Of a stretch of 64,000 nt of DNA, positions 1-12,189 are shown one piece after another. The DNA lies in NCBI GenBank assembly GCA_029834535.1, contig JAQMWT010000454.1, positions 1 to 64,000 on the forward strand, read 5' to 3'. Under the pieces are notes generated by a model. The model saw only the letters and a list, made by a program, of their open reading frames with translations. It searched no databases and was not told the origin of the DNA. The translations under genes were made by a program, and so were the position numbers. Source of the stretch: Chrysophaeum taylorii. Its lineage: Eukaryota; Sar; Pelagophyceae; Pelagomonadales; Pelagomonadaceae. Within the stretch, counting starts at the first letter, position 1. Each line of letters begins with the position of its first letter.

Positions 1-236
1 TGAGGAGGAGGAGGAGGAGGACAGCAACTCGCCGGGCTCCGAGCTGAGATCTGTCACGATCGTCGCCGCCCGCCGTCGGCGACCCCAGCCACGAACCAAC
101 CAGGTACTCGAGACCCGCCCAAAGCAGCGACCAGGCCACCGACACTCCGGGAGCTACGGTCATAATGCTTCTTTCGATACTAGTGTGGTGGCTCGCCATC
201 CTCCCTTCCTCACGCCTGGTATTTTTTCTAGTGTCG
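1..236 (+). mobile_element. 3' end of a DDE transposon, cut by the window edge
   Basis: Matches the reverse complement of about 14990-15226, the 3' part of the DDE element described at 14990-16710. It begins in the GAG-repeat acidic tail and ends at TTTTTTCTAGTGTCGGGTAC, the terminal repeat of that element. No complete gene is visible here. Confidence 0.6.
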
Positions 237-950
237 GGTACTGCTAGACATTACACACCACGCCACGATTAAAACACGCTAAACTGGGGTATGGCGTGCC
301 CAGTCTGTCTGTCTGTCTGTTCGTCCGGGAGAGTGGTCAGGAGTACTCCTGAGCGTCTCACATCGCTCGTCGAGTTTGGTCCATGGAACAGCCCTTGCAA
401 CGAAACAGTTATTTTTAGTGTCGACCCGCAAGTACCATTTACGAATGGTATGAGGCGTTAGACTAACGATAAGAGAGGAAGACAAGGATACTGGATACGT
501 GATGCAGGGGTAAGTGTCATAGCTTCCTCACACAGGTGCTGGAAAAGAAAAGGGAAAAAGGGTAAGTGAGGTCCTCACACAGGTGCTGGAAAAAGAAAGA
601 AAAGGGAAAAGGGGTAAGTGAGATCGCTCACAGAGGAGGCTTGAAGGAAGACGTCACAGAGGCATTGTGGCAGAAAACAGCAGAGATCAGGGCGAAGTCA
701 CGAAGTGAGGTAAAGAGCGCGAAGCCGGAGGAAGGAAGGAGCTTCCGTACTCCGGTGAAAATATCGCTAAGGGTGTCAAGACGAGTAATGTTTGGAGATT
801 AATGATGTGGTTGCGATGATGATATTCGGTGCTGTAAAGCGAATGTCAATATGGCGAATGCGCCGTGTGAGACATTGGAGATGGACTTGGGTGACGGTGG
901 TGCTATTATCGACATACATTGGTACGGTGTGACGAGGGAGATCAAAGTCA

Positions 951-1831
951 TCACAAAAGTTTGAGAAACCAAGAGAGCTCAGCAGTAGCAGCGTAAAGAG
1001 CGAGCAATTCAGCTTCAAAAGAAGAGCGAGCAAGTAAGTACTGCGAGCGGGAGCAGTAGGCGATCATAGAGCCAGCAAAACCAGTTGTAGAGTGGCGGTC
1101 ATCAGGGTCGTCGGCCCAGCTGGAGTCGGAATAACCACAGAGACGAAGGGTAGAATCGCGACCAAGAACAAGGGCAAAATCCGTGAGACCATTGAGATAA
1201 CGCAGAGTGGGAGATAAAGCGTGCCAAGCGTGCCAGTGGGGTTTATTTACAGGATTGTGGGAAAAACGCGCACACTGATTGACGGACCAAGTGATATCAG
1301 GGCGAGTCATGATGGAGATGAAGAGGACACAGCCAACAATACGGCGAAAAGGGATGCGTGCCATGAAGATGTGATCTGGAGAACCAGGAGCCGGACAATC
1401 AGCCGCAGAAGATGAAGACCTTTGGGAGCAGGTGTGAGTTCAGGTTTACTGTTGATGAAGCGATGTTCGGTAAGGATTTCACGGATAGCATGGGATTGGT
1501 CAAGAGTGAGGGTTCTCCGAGGGCGATGGCGCGTAATGCGAAGACCAACGTAAGAGGTGAGATCAAGTTCGTTGACGTCAGCGAAAGCGCGGAAACGGAG
1601 GAAAAACTTGTAATGGCCAATGCAACGAGGAGGGTGCGCCACAAGAAGATCATCAAAGACCAGAACGAGACGTAGAACGACGGTAGAATTGAGCACGAGC
1701 TTGTAATGGCAAGTGTCACCAGATCCGCGGACGAAGCCACAATCATTGAGAAGGAACGCAGTGCACTGGTGAAAACGTGAGGCAAGGGCGCAAAACGCTA
1801 ACCCCAAAACACGGCTCGACCCCAGGGTCAC
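951..1831 (-). pseudogene. Ty1/copia reverse transcriptase-RNase H relic (left arm)
   Basis: Read on the minus strand this encodes the 3' part of a copia polyprotein: an RT segment with LVFDDLLVAHP (catalytic aspartates), the connecting segment RPDITWSVNQCARFSHNP, and RNase H motifs GYSDSSWADDPDDRHSTTG, SFEAELLALYAATAE and YVDNSTTVTQVH. Several frame changes break it (ORFs 951-1364, 1307-1831 and 1399-1785 overlap in different frames). It is nearly the same sequence as 13438-14515 and as the RT/RNase H part of the full copia element at 39205-44509. The gag, protease and integrase parts are missing. Confidence 0.88.
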
Positions 1832-2195
1832 GAGTCTGAGACTCGTCGCAAAGCAATTCGCTAAAGCTCAATGGATTGAAGATTTTCCCCCTTTACAACC
1901 TCAACATCCCGAAAACTGAGCTCAACGACCTACAAGCTCCGCTCGACAGAACTCAATGCCCGGCTCACCGCGCGAGAAGCCCCAAAATTCCAAGTACGGG
2001 CCACTCGACCATATGGAAGGTTATCGACGAGTTGGTTGTCAGTCACATCGCGGTCTCCTCGTCGCATGGCGACAAGCTTGATGGTCACTCTCCGCCGACC
2101 GACCTTTCGGCGCTCCTCGTCTACAGGCCCGTGATTCCGGGCTGGCTCCTGTCGGTCCGGCCTGGCTCCATGCTCGGGAGAGGTCTGAGATTGGT

Positions 2196-2450
2196 TTGTT
2201 AGTTAGATTGGCTTCGTCCGCGGATCTGGTGACACTTGCAATTACAAGCTCGTGCTTAATTCTACCGTTGTCCTACGTCTCGTTCTTGTCGTTGATGATC
2301 TTCTTGTGGCGCACCCTCGTCATTGCCTTGGCCATTACCAAGGCCTTCTTCCTCCGTTCCCAGACCTTCACTGAGACGAACTACCTGGACAAGACTGCAT
2401 TCCAGCCGTTCTTACGGAAACTCCCTTCGATTTGCAACCCAAAACCCGAC
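2196..2450 (+). pseudogene. Copia RT fragment in opposite orientation
   Basis: The plus strand reads SGDTCNYKLVLNSTVVLRL followed by VLVVDDLLVAHPRHCLGHYQ, the RT active-site region of the same copia family that lies on the minus strand at 1660-1800. The match ends near GACTGCATTCCAGCCG. The two pieces are therefore inverted relative to each other inside the left arm, and the arrangement is mirrored at 12840-13010 in the right arm. Confidence 0.7.
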
Positions 2451-3080
2451 CACCTCGACGGTCACAACCCCCTCTGTGTTCTCGAACACGGACAACAACC
2501 ACCTCATGCCGTCCACCCCGCCGCCAAGCCCTAAGCTCCTACGGCCCTTTCGTCTCCCACATCCATCCGACAACCCCTGCGATTTCCATCCCGCGTAATT
2601 ACGCTCGACCCTTCTCCTAAATTTCCACACCTCTACTCCAAGTTCCACGCGTCCGCCCGCGCGTTCCAACAACAACAACAACAGCAAATGTTGGCGCAAC
2701 GCGCGTTGCACTCGACTCAACACCCGACTTGGCCTCAAAGGCCGCGCTCACCCCCGCCACCGCCAAGCTCGCCATCCAATCCGGCGAACTACCAAGGCCC
2801 AGCTCCATCTCGAGAACACCCAGCTCGCGGCACCGCAGCATCCACCCAACTCCCGCCGTCCTCAACACCATCCTTGCCTCCTTCTGACGCTGCCTTGCAT
2901 CTTTCTCCTCCTCCCGCCCGTCACCCTACCTTCCTTTTCCGCGCGCTTACCCTCTCGGATGAATCTCGCCGCACTTACCCCCGCGTCCATTTCTTCAACT
3001 AGTACGACGTGCTGATATCCTTGAATTTTTTCGTACGATACATCTAGATACGGCAATTACAAGCAGGGTCATGTTTTCTA
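2451..3080. other. Proline-rich low-complexity DNA, no gene identified
   Basis: All three plus frames are rich in Pro, Ser, Thr and Arg. A short (CAA)n tract lies near 2670-2690. One frame carries a coding-like stretch (SKAALTPATAKLAIQSGEL) that recurs in the right arm, perhaps from a gag-like region, but no domain is recognisable and stops interrupt it. The inverted-repeat match ends at about 2990. Confidence 0.4.
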
Positions 3081-3086
3081 GTGTGA

Positions 3087-5230
3087 TTGCACTCTCAGTA
3101 CGCTCGTTTTCGTGATATGTTAGAGCACCAACAACGTCGAGCTCCTACTGCTCTGTCAGCTTTCTTGCAGTTTGTTTCTAGTCAAACGAGTCGAGTGCAT
3201 ATCTATATATTGATCGGGCTGGCGAGAGTATTAGCTGGCGAATGGCAACAAATCTGCAATCAGAACGGCATTGCCTCGCGTCGTTCTCCTGCTGCCCATA
3301 TTAAAGGCATGCATATGGAATGCAAGAACCGCACTGATGATGATGGTGAAAAAAAATTGTCGTGCCACTACTCACCTTTTTGCACAGCGACCCATCGAGC
3401 TGTGGCCGCTTGATACGCGCGCACTTATGTCTGTCTCAAATCGCTCTCCTACGTCTACTAATCCTGGCTTCATCACTCCACAGAAAGCATTCACTGGTGA
3501 GCGTCGAAGAACGTACTATTTTCGTGTTTGGGGATGTCCCGCATATCTCGTCACGCGCATGAGAAAGCTGGTGAAAACCCTCGTATACTACGTTGCAGTG
3601 GCATTTTTATTGGCTATGTTCGTGATGGCCCAGGCTACTACATCATGGATGCCGTCGCTGGATCTTTACCTCATGGTCTGGCAATACTATCGTTGATGAG
3701 CGCTTTGCTCTCAGGAGTCCTCCCTCTCGGACTCAGATACGCGACGTTATGCAGATATTTTTGTATATTCGCCTTCTACAACGGTCGCGTCTCGCCCTCC
3801 TACTGCGGACGATCATCTAAAGGGCAATGACTTGGCGGTTTCCAATTCGCAGGCATCAGCTTCAGCTCCTGCACCGGCCGCTGATTCAGTGATTGCCACC
3901 ACCGTGCCTCATTCTGACGTGGCTTCTTGTGATTCTGTCTCTTCAGCAATGGACGTTGAGTCCATGCAAGATGATCTTATACCGCCACGTCACCATCTGT
4001 TCCTAATTTTTGCCGCAACTGACGTTGCAAACCGATCCGCGGGGGGACGCCTCTGGAATCCATGAGTCAGCTTTCTCTTTTATGGTACCACACTGACTCA
4101 TGGACGTTCACTTTCCTCAAACGTCCCAAGTGTCACAATTTGCTGACACGAGGCACACGCGTCGTGTTGCCACTCGTGCGGAGCAACGGCAACTTACTGC
4201 GCATTATATGCGCCTGCCTTTGTCTAGTAATCAAACGATCATGACTCCAGCTACAAATGTTCTTCGTTCGTTCTGTTATTTTGTTACTGTTGGTTTATGT
4301 TTCCCGTCTCCCCTTGATGAATCTGACATCATTCAAGTTGATGTCCGCGAAGCTTTTGGATCCCCTGAACGCGAGTCATGAATCAATGCGATGAATGATG
4401 AATATCGCACGCTTGAGCGTGTCTTGGTATTTGGGATGTTGTTCGGCTCCCACCTAATTTTTTAGTGGCAATATTTTTTTGTGGCACCGACCAAGTGGCT
4501 TTTGAAGAAGAAGAAGAAGTATGCGGAGTCTGGTGAATTTGACAGATATAATGCTCGTCTTGTGGTATTGGGTTATACCCAAGTAAGTAAGTGTGTGGCG
4601 TCGATTATTTTGCCACTAATTCCCCAGTTGCTACGGCAACTATAGTAAGAGAGTATTTTTGTGTCGTGTCGCTCATCTCAATTGGGGAACTTGTCAAACT
4701 TGATGATATCAAGAATGCGTTCACACAAGCTACAGACGTCACTATCGGGCTTGTATCATGTTCTGAAACTCAAACGCTCATGGTATCGTGCTCATATTTG
4801 TTTTACGTTCAAATGCAGTGATCGCGATTGTAGATGATATGCTCTTTTGATAGAGCAAACTCTCATCATTACCAGCGTCTTGTTGTGTTCCTTCGGACAC
4901 GTGTTCATTCACCTCCTTTGGATGTTAACGAAGAATTGGGTCCAGCTTCTGGCTTTATTGGTTTTGAGATCTTTCGCAACCGCCAAACACGATTCAATTA
5001 CGGCAGACCAAAGCTATCAACGATCTGCTTGAGGTTGCGCGTCTGGGCCCTTCTCAAGTCGCTTCAACAACACCAGGACAGCCAGGTGTTCTCTCTCATC
5101 TGCCAGCTGATTCTTGTCCGCAAATCAACTCTCCGGAATGGCAATTATATGCAGCGCTTACCTTCTTATCGAGGAGGCACTGTTGGAGTTTTACTGTTCA
5201 TTCGTTATTCTGATGACGAGACCTGATTTT
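3087..5230 (+). pseudogene. Decayed Ty1/copia polyprotein, second family
   Basis: Plus-strand fragments in several frames follow copia order. The integrase C-terminal part is at about 3270-3700 (NPGFITPQKAFTGE, YYFRVWGCPAYLV, then GIFIGYVRDGPGYYIMD). A Ser/Ala-rich linker follows at 3832-4065. RT pieces are at 4540-4830 (YNARLVVLGYTQV, VDYFATNSPVA, then an IVDDML active-site remnant) and further fragments run to 5226. The base composition is more AT-rich than the flanks and it differs from the copia elements elsewhere in the window. Many stops and frame changes show it is dead. The 5' part (gag, protease) and any LTRs were not found. Confidence 0.8.
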
Positions 5231-5403
5231 TTTTGTTTCAAGTCGTTCAAGCTCGCCGTTTTGGTAATATAATCCTGGTCGCAAGCACGGGGACATATGT
5301 TCGTCATATTCTGAAGTAATTGCATGCAGGCCTATCTGTGGGTGGATCTTCCAAAAAAAGGTGTCCAAGCGAAACCAGAGATCACTGATCTATATTCCGG
5401 CAG

Positions 5404-6526
5404 ATGAATCCAAAAGGCAAAATCGCCTTCCGACTGATCAAAGCCCTCTATCGACTCGAGTCATCACCCGCCCTGTTCTCAAAACACCTGAACAAGATCA
5501 TGACGGACCCTGGCTTCACCTGCAGCAGGAATGACACCACACTGTTCACGAGGCATGATCCTAGCACTGACAAGTGGTGTGCAATCACTGCCTTCGTCGA
5601 CGACCTGCTCATAACAGCACACAGCGCTCATCCAACGAGCCAAAGACGCACTCTTCAAAACATTCGGAGATGGTGTGAAATGGGCAGAAACCGTCAAGTC
5701 TTTCTTGGTCTCTACGACTCGGTCAAGGGGGTGTTCACCACTATGAGCGCTGGACTCAAAGTCAAAGAGCTCCTCTCCAAACTCAATCTGGGACAGCTCT
5801 CGCCCAACCGCATCCCGCACACTTCAAGAATCTGCCAAAGAAGAACAACATACTACAAACTCCTCTGCAAGCAAAGATCAGGGATGCGTTTCAAACAGTG
5901 TGTGGTGGTTCCCTCGTGTATACCTGAGCATCACAGTCAGACGGGACATAACCACCATACTCAACCACCGCGCTTGCAAAGAGGCATGCACTCGCCTGAA
6001 CGCCTGCATGTAGTTTGGTTGGATGTCGCTAGGTATTTGCACGCAAAAACCCAGACCGTGGATTAGTCTACAAAGCAGCAGACGGCTCTCACCTTTGTCA
6101 TCTGACATCGTCAAGCTGCTGTCCTCCAAGTACCCCGAACTGAAGAGCATCTCATCTTGCCCTATCATCGTCTTTAGCGACGCCGCCGATTTCGCAGACT
6201 CTCAAGACTCTCGACGACGACGACGGGTTACTGCGTATATTCGGCTGCCTGGCACAGCCAAATCAACACTGCACGCAGAGAGAATATTGCCGCCGATGCA
6301 ACTACCGCTGATGAAGCAGTATGGGGTTCCATACACTCATGGAATCAGTACACCTTTCACGACACGAGACAATACCCGCTGCTGATTGATTGACAATGAG
6401 GGAGCTGTATCAACAGGCAACCATCCAAAGACAATACCGCAAACAAAACATGTTGAGGCAGGGCGATCAAGGTCGCCCACGTCGCGTACGCTGTTTCTGG
6501 TGTCCCACCAAGACCACCAACGTTGC

Positions 6527-6582
<56 letters not shown>

Positions 6583-6655
6583 TTCTTCTCGAAGGAAACT
6601 CCTGTCAACCGTGGATTTTTTTCCCACGACTCGCACGATACCTGGTGGATTAAAA
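5404..6655 (+). pseudogene. Ty1/copia RT-RNase H relic, third family
   Basis: The 5404-6066 frame starts inside RT (FRLIKALYRLESSPALFSKH), carries the active site ITAFVDDLLITAHS, and continues through the RT thumb (VFLGLYDSVKGVFTTMS). RNase H follows in other frames: VFSDAADFADSQDSRRRR at about 6160-6230, RLPGTAKSTLHAERI, and the conserved LIDNEGAV step near 6380. The 3' end runs into a CAGA microsatellite at 6526-6582. It differs clearly from the copia family of 39-44 kb. No LTR was recognised. Frame changes near 5800-6100 make it non-functional. Confidence 0.82.
6526..6582. repeat. (CAGA)n microsatellite
   Basis: About 14 perfect CAGA/GACA units. The same tetranucleotide occurs as about 4 units at 300-320 and 14903-14926 and as 43 units at 16386-16557, in each case inside or beside transposon sequence. 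Confidence 0.95.
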
Positions 6656-6779
6656 TGAACGAAAGGACATCATCACACATAAAGTGTACGTGAGTTCTTA
6701 CCTCGTTACTTCGCGAAAGCTGACTGACTTACCTCCGTTCTTGGACACCTTAACCTGCTCCTCCCGGAAGCGCGCTACA

Positions 6780-7650
6780 TGGTCAGCGAACGAAACACCA
6801 TAGCTTCACTCGGGGGGGGTGTTCAGTGCTCCTAACCCAAGCTTCGGCGTATGATCGAAAAGAGACGGGATGGGCCCAACGAATCAAATTCAGGACGAGT
6901 ACCAGCGCGCCCCCTACCTGAGGTGGGAAGAGGAGCGGAAGACCATGTGGGAACAGTACCGACGGGGGCTTATTACGAGATCTACGCCGGCACGACGAAG
7001 AGTATTGAGGAAGCCCTGCTGCTGCCTTGTCGGTCCACTTCAGAGGAGTTGGGGAAGGACCGGTACCTGATAAAGCAGGGCAACCTCTCATTGTTTTTCG
7101 AAGTATATCAGCAGATGATGGATTCAAAATTTTGGAAAATGGCGAGCTTCTTCGTCTGGACAACAAACCATACATCCCTCCGCGTTTCGTTTCGTTTCGG
7201 ATGCGCATTTTATATTCGGGCTACAGTAATCCCCAGCCAAAAGCTGCGACGCGAAGTGTGGACTGCGCTAAAATCTCATCATCAAAGCGCAAGGAATTCA
7301 AGAAAGAACGAGCGGCGCAAGGAATGGTTCCAACAGCTGGCCGGATATGTTACCACCGCCGAAGCGCCACACTCGCGTCAAGCAGTGACGACGTGCTCGG
7401 GACGGAACAAAGATTACGGACCTGCCCTCGACCTCACAATCCTCAGAGGAAAAAACACGCGCCACCCCTCACGTTTGAGAGAGTCCCTCCGACCGTTCAG
7501 GGTCAGGAGCAGTATCGGCGTTGTCGCGAGCTTAGTCGACGAGCCACCGCAGCAGATGGTCTAGACGCACAGGTGATCGCCGGCGCCCAGCAACCGGCGG
7601 TTCATCATCAGCAGCTGCACCACCGCAGGTCGCGCACACCTCATTGATCT
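6780..7650 (+). other. Unidentified coding-like region
   Basis: Two overlapping frames (6851-7564 and 7027-7647) look partly protein-coding: a charged stretch DEYQRAPYLRWEEERKTMW near 6890, then in another frame PLIVFRSISADDGFKILENG near 7080. A frame change near 7070 would be needed to join them. The downstream part is Arg/Ser-rich and proline-rich, reminiscent of a retrotransposon gag tail, but no zinc knuckle or other domain is visible. I do not recognise the product. Confidence 0.3.
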
Positions 7651-9160
7651 TGATCAGCTCTGAACGCGATGAGATACGTCGAGAAAAACACCTAGTGCAG
7701 TACGACAGCAGAAGAAGGTCGGCGCAATGATGGATGACAAAGTGACAAAGTGTCCAAGGTTCCGACGGCTCGCGTTCCTTCTATCCATTCGATAAAGGGT
7801 CAACCATCATCGCCGCCAACAGGGAGGCACTCAGACCCTTTCGAGAGGAGGAGACCTTTGTGACGCTATCTCCTGATCACCCCTGGAGTGCGACGCGGAT
7901 GAGAGGTACCGAGCGCATATTGGGGATGGACCCGTCGGGAGATCGAGGGTCGACGTTCAGCTTGAAGCCGGCGAAGAGGAGACTGACCGAAACTACTCGA
8001 GTAAGAAGAGGAGGTACCATCAAAGTTGCAAAGTTTGCCAAGTCCAGTTTTTTGCAACTTTCGCGAACCAGTTCTCCACTCTACCGGGGAGGCCGCGCCG
8101 CTGCCTGTTGTCCACCTAAATCCGCCTAAACACGTGCATAGCTTTACACATTTTTTTTTCTGGTCGGGAACGGGAGTTCAGAGGGGCGCAGAGGTCAAGC
8201 CGGCGCATCTGAGCGGCGCGCAGAGGTCGTCGTCGGCAAACTTTTTTCTTGATCGTCGTGGCGCTGGCGACATGGCCAGGGCTGGGGAACGGGGTGAGAT
8301 CCTCGGGGGGGTTGGCCGTCTTCTTGCTAAAGAAGAGCTTCGTGTCGACCTCGGCGTCGTCGTCGTCGGGCGTGTTGAAGCTAGCGGCCGCCTGTTTTTT
8401 TCCAGAACCAGGTGGTGTCCTTAGCCCGAGTCGCCGCCGTCTGGTCCCTTATGAGAAAGTCTGCCCGAAGCTTGAGACTTAAAGACGTTGACCATATATC
8501 CGCGGGCGGCTGTGTGCTGGCTGGCGGGTCCAGTGCTGAGTCGGTGGTGGCGGCGAATTTTTTTTTGGGCTGATCTGAGCGCCAACGACGGCTGCGTCCG
8601 TACCGGCGTCGCAGGAACAACACCGAGGGCAGCAGCTGGTCCCCGGGGTATGATGACCGCGTGGTTCGCGGTGCCCCGGCTTCGTTCCAGTGGTCGTCCT
8701 TGTCGTTCGGTGATTCAAGCCTCGCCAACTAATGCCTGCCAGTTTTTAACCAATTCGAGGCGCGCGGCGCTTCCTTTCCGAGAATGAATGAATGAATGAA
8801 TTTTAGCCCGCCGCGCCATCTCCGTCTTCAAGGAAGTGAAGTGTTTGTTTTCGGGGCACGTACCAAGCGGATTATTACCAGGCCTGCTTGATCGTGGGGG
8901 TCCACAACCCGGGCGCGATAATTTCGACCGCAACGCCGACCGCTTCTGCCCTTCCGAGCCATCAACTTGGCGTTTGAAACAACTTCGATCGACTTTGAGG
9001 GGTGCCTCGCTACAGCTCGAAAATAAGTGCCTGAAAATCAAAGTTGACAAAATCGAACTTCATATTGCTAAACATGCTTGGTCTGGATACCAATCACGTA
9101 CACCTTTTGTCGTTTATTTCGCCGTGGGTATTCGTCGATATATATGAGGTCTATGGGACT
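7651..9160. other. No confident gene; weak minus-strand coding signal
   Basis: Between the ORFs above and hAT-1a there is no recognisable domain. On the minus strand at about 8250-8400 one frame reads an acidic stretch (FNTPDDDDAEVDTKLFF) that looks coding, but flanking frames are broken. Homopolymers of 8-9 T at 8150 and 8565 and a (GAAT)n tract at about 8784-8803 are present. It may be a decayed mobile element. Confidence 0.35.
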
Positions 9161-9169
9161 TCTTCTTTT

Positions 9170-11437
9170 CAGCGTTCACTGGGCTCACTTCACTTCACGT
9201 CCGAAGTCCAATGTTCACTTCACGTTCATTCACTTTGGCTGACGGCCTGACCCTGACACCGTGTGCTGATGAGCCAGGTCGAGCCGCGCTACCTCGAGGT
9301 GGAGGATAATGTTGATGATGAGGAGGAATTTAAACGCGGTGTTAACAGAAGGAGGAAGTTCACAAGAACGAGCCGATGTCGATGTTGTGACGTGGATAAC
9401 ACGCCCGGCAACAAGAGTGGACGATCAACCAGGTTTTTCCAAGGTGTGGTGGTGGGACTGCGTGCGTCGACTGAAGGAACATCATCCTGACTACCGCGTT
9501 GACCAGTGGGAAGGCGACGACGCATGCGTGTATCCGGTGCTGGGAGCGCCTGAAGGTGGTGACGAGAGACTTCAAGAAAGGCACGTGGCAGACAGACGAC
9601 CAAGCCCTCTTGGGGCCGGCCCACTTCAAGGCTGCGCATCCGGAGGAGGAGGATTCGACGAGCTGGGACGTCAACAGCACACCAAGAAACAGAAGACAGA
9701 CCAAGAAAAGGAGGGCGTTTTTTATGACGGCCGTGGGCGTTGTGGCAGCAGCCTCGAAGGGTAAATCGAATATTACGAGATACTTCATGGCCATGCCCAG
9801 CCAGGCAAAGCACTCTTCCCTGATGATGGCGTTCTCGGCTCGGCACTACGTGTACACGTCGCAGCGGATTTTTTTTCCAAGCGCACCTTTGACGACGAAG
9901 ATCATCGCATCCTAATTGAGGCGTAGTATTACCGCGGCGGTGGCAAAGGGAAAGGCAAGCGCCCTCGTTCATGACTCGAAAGGCGCTGTTTGATGAATGG
10001 GTGGACGCTGAATATTTTTGCTTTGTTCTTCGAATCTTGAAGCACGTCATCAAGGAGTGTTATGAAGCGGCTTTCGGCAATCCATTCGCCCAGGTGCTGC
10101 ACGACGGCGGCGGGACACTCAAGGATAAGAAGTTCAAGCGACGGGCCATTGGCCTATCCTTCATCTGGCCCGATTGGAGTGGCGTTGAGACGGTGTGCCT
10201 CGTTCCAGCTGACGACGGAACCGATTCCGGCACGGCTTCTCTGCTCCGTTCTGTGGTCGTCGAGCGTGCGGGAATCGATATCGATTTGGCGGCCGCAACC
10301 ATTGTTCAAGACCGGGCTGCAACTGGCGTCGCCGAAGAATCTTTTGTTGAGGTCAAAGCGTGTGACATGTGCATGATATCTCAAAAATCTCGGCAGCGGC
10401 ATGCGGCGACTTGACACGATCCAGAGGCAAGCAGGTGATCAATCCATTCCCAGCTGGCCAGGAGCTGCTGAACAGTGCCCACGATGGAGCCAAGTTCTTT
10501 TCTTACGGTACACGTTTGAAGGATCTGCATGCGCTTTTGCACTTACAGCCGGGGAAATCGAAATCGCCGAAGCTCAAGCTCGACCTCAATAAGACGAGGT
10601 TCCGGGTGCGATACCAACTTATTCGTTCCTTGCTGCGTATGCACCACGTGCTCAAACTGTGCACGGCTACCAGCATTGGACTCCCCTGGACAATCAGTGA
10701 TGAGCAAAGGGTGGCGTTGGCTGAATTCGAGGCGATTTTTGCTATAACGGATGAGGCCGTTGTTTTCGTGCAGCATGAACACTTATACCATAAGGGGGCG
10801 TGCGCCGCATTGATCAAGCACAACATGATCGAGTCTCTGCGAGCTGGGACGCTAGAAGTCTTTGATCTCCCGAACATAACTGCGAAATCCATGCCACGTA
10901 AGACTGTCGATGTTGACGACCTCAGCGAGACCGGAAAAAATCTGTCTTGAACGGGCTATTATTCTCGTATGTGAGCGTCGTTTTTTTTGCGGGAATAATG
11001 AAAACAACTACGTGCGTCACTTCGACTACGAATTCAACGATCGCGAGCTGATTGCCTTCCTTCTTGACTTTCGGACTATCAACTGCCGACACCTGTCGCT
11101 CCAGATCAGAGAGCTCGGGCCAGGAAGTTGCTTGCTCAAGGAAGAATATGTGATTTACGCACGGACTGCATTCCACCCCGAAAAGGCAAAGACTTCCTCC
11201 GAGCCTGCGCCTGCCCGCAGTCTCTTGGCGGCACTCGACGCACCCGACGACGCTTGGGACGACGACATTAGTGGCGACGTGCCTTATTTTGATATGCCTG
11301 AGAAGAACCAGATGCCCGATTTTTTCAATGTGGAGGAGTTTGAACAGGTCACTCACTCTATGGATCACCATGCTGTCGAGATCGCTCAACTGGAAACAGC
11401 ATTATCCCGAGCTTGAGAAGAAGGATGAAGTCGGCTA
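9170..11437 (+). mobile_element. hAT-1a transposon, 3' end lost
   Basis: The left end is CAGCGTTCACTGGGCTCAC, closely related to the terminal inverted repeat of the complete copy at 48060-50698. Copies of TTCACTTCACG sit just inside it (about 9178-9240). The body matches the reverse complement of 48590-50600 until about 11437, where it switches abruptly to sequence shared with the gypsy gag-like region. The right terminal repeat is therefore missing and no target duplication can be scored; the 8 bases before the left end are CTTCTTTT. Confidence 0.85.
9303..11416 (+). pseudogene. hAT-1a transposase, frameshifted
   Basis: The reading order over several frames is: an N-terminal BED-like zinc-binding region (WWWDCVRRLKEHHPDYRV, then HACIRCWERLKVVTRDF and two His, 9440-9640); the segment FIWPDWSGVETVCLVPADDG (10150-10220), likely the DDE/RNase H-like core; CDM-xx-DISKISAAACGDL with INPFPAGQELL and GAKFFSYGTRLKDLHALL (10365-10540), typical of hAT-like transposases in oomycetes and algae; then an acidic tail. 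Frame changes fall at T homopolymers, for example T8 at 9869 and T8 at 10983. The encoded enzyme would cut and paste the element. The family assignment comes from motifs and from the 8-bp target site duplication of copy 1b. Confidence 0.75.
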
Positions 11438-11870
11438 TAGCATCGCACCTCGGAATTCGTGTGTTCGCGCCTACTTGCGTGTTCGCTTGTCGCTATTGAC
11501 ACGGGTGCTACCCAACTTGCAGGATCGTTTTGGGCCAGCGTTAGGATTTACGAGTGGTCACCCGTTGATCGTGGTTAATAGCTTTTCGTTTACGCGACCA
11601 GCCATTGGACGAGCCTTTACAGTAAGCTGCAGATGGGCGGCCCTCATTTACGCGACCAGGAAATCATGACCGTCCCATCTACATGGCAATGGCGCGAGAT
11701 ATCGCAGACGGCAGCTATGAGGAAGGATGCGCCACCAGCGACTATGACGCGGATTGCTCTGGCAGTACACGACTCTCTTGATCTTTCGATCCGAAATCTT
11801 GGTAAGCTACGGAATATAGCGAGTCCACAGTTTGCGGCTGATCGGAGCGTTCATCATAACTCTCGCGAAA
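11438..11870 (+). pseudogene. Gypsy gag-like fragment
   Basis: Matches 22870-23310 within the gypsy element: both encode NLxDRFGPALGFTxGHPLI followed by TMTRIALAVH and LRNLGKLRNIA. In this copy the frame shifts near 11620. It abuts the truncated end of hAT-1a, so the gypsy-derived DNA either inserted into it or replaced its right end. Confidence 0.7.
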
Positions 11871-12189
11871 TCTGTGTGTGCGGCCATGGTGGAGGAGGCT
11901 TGCCAAAGACTTGGTCGCGGTGAGACATAAGGGTCGGCGCGGTTGAGCCTATGCTGCGAAATCCATCGAGTCGTAAGTCTGTGGGTTCGTCTGGGCAGTG
12001 TCATCCAGTGCATCCGACCGGGAAGGTGGATGGTGGTTTGCAGCAGTGAGCGTTGGTGGGCGTCAGCGTGCGTGCCTGTCTACTGTGGGAAAGGGGAACA
12101 GTGGGTGCCGGGGAGGCGTGGAGGAGGATGCGGAGGGGCAGCCAGAGATGGCCGGGGGTGGAGGACAGAAAGGGGTGGTGGGAGATAGT
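11871..12189. other. No gene seen
   Basis: GC-rich, G-rich on the plus strand, with no recognisable domain in any frame. It separates the gypsy fragment from the right inverted arm. Confidence 0.5.

Larger units (their letters stand above)
1..2990. repeat. Left arm of a large inverted repeat
   Basis: This stretch is the reverse complement of 12190-15226, with scattered substitutions and small indels. The match runs through several unrelated components in the same order: the end of a DDE element (1-236), a ~200-bp segment with TAGTGTCG at both ends, a copia RT-RNase H relic (951-1831), a second copia RT piece in the opposite sense (about 2200-2450) and a proline-rich low-complexity stretch. 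Because the whole composite is shared, this is a segmental inverted duplication rather than two independent insertions. It probably extends left of the window. Confidence 0.85.
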
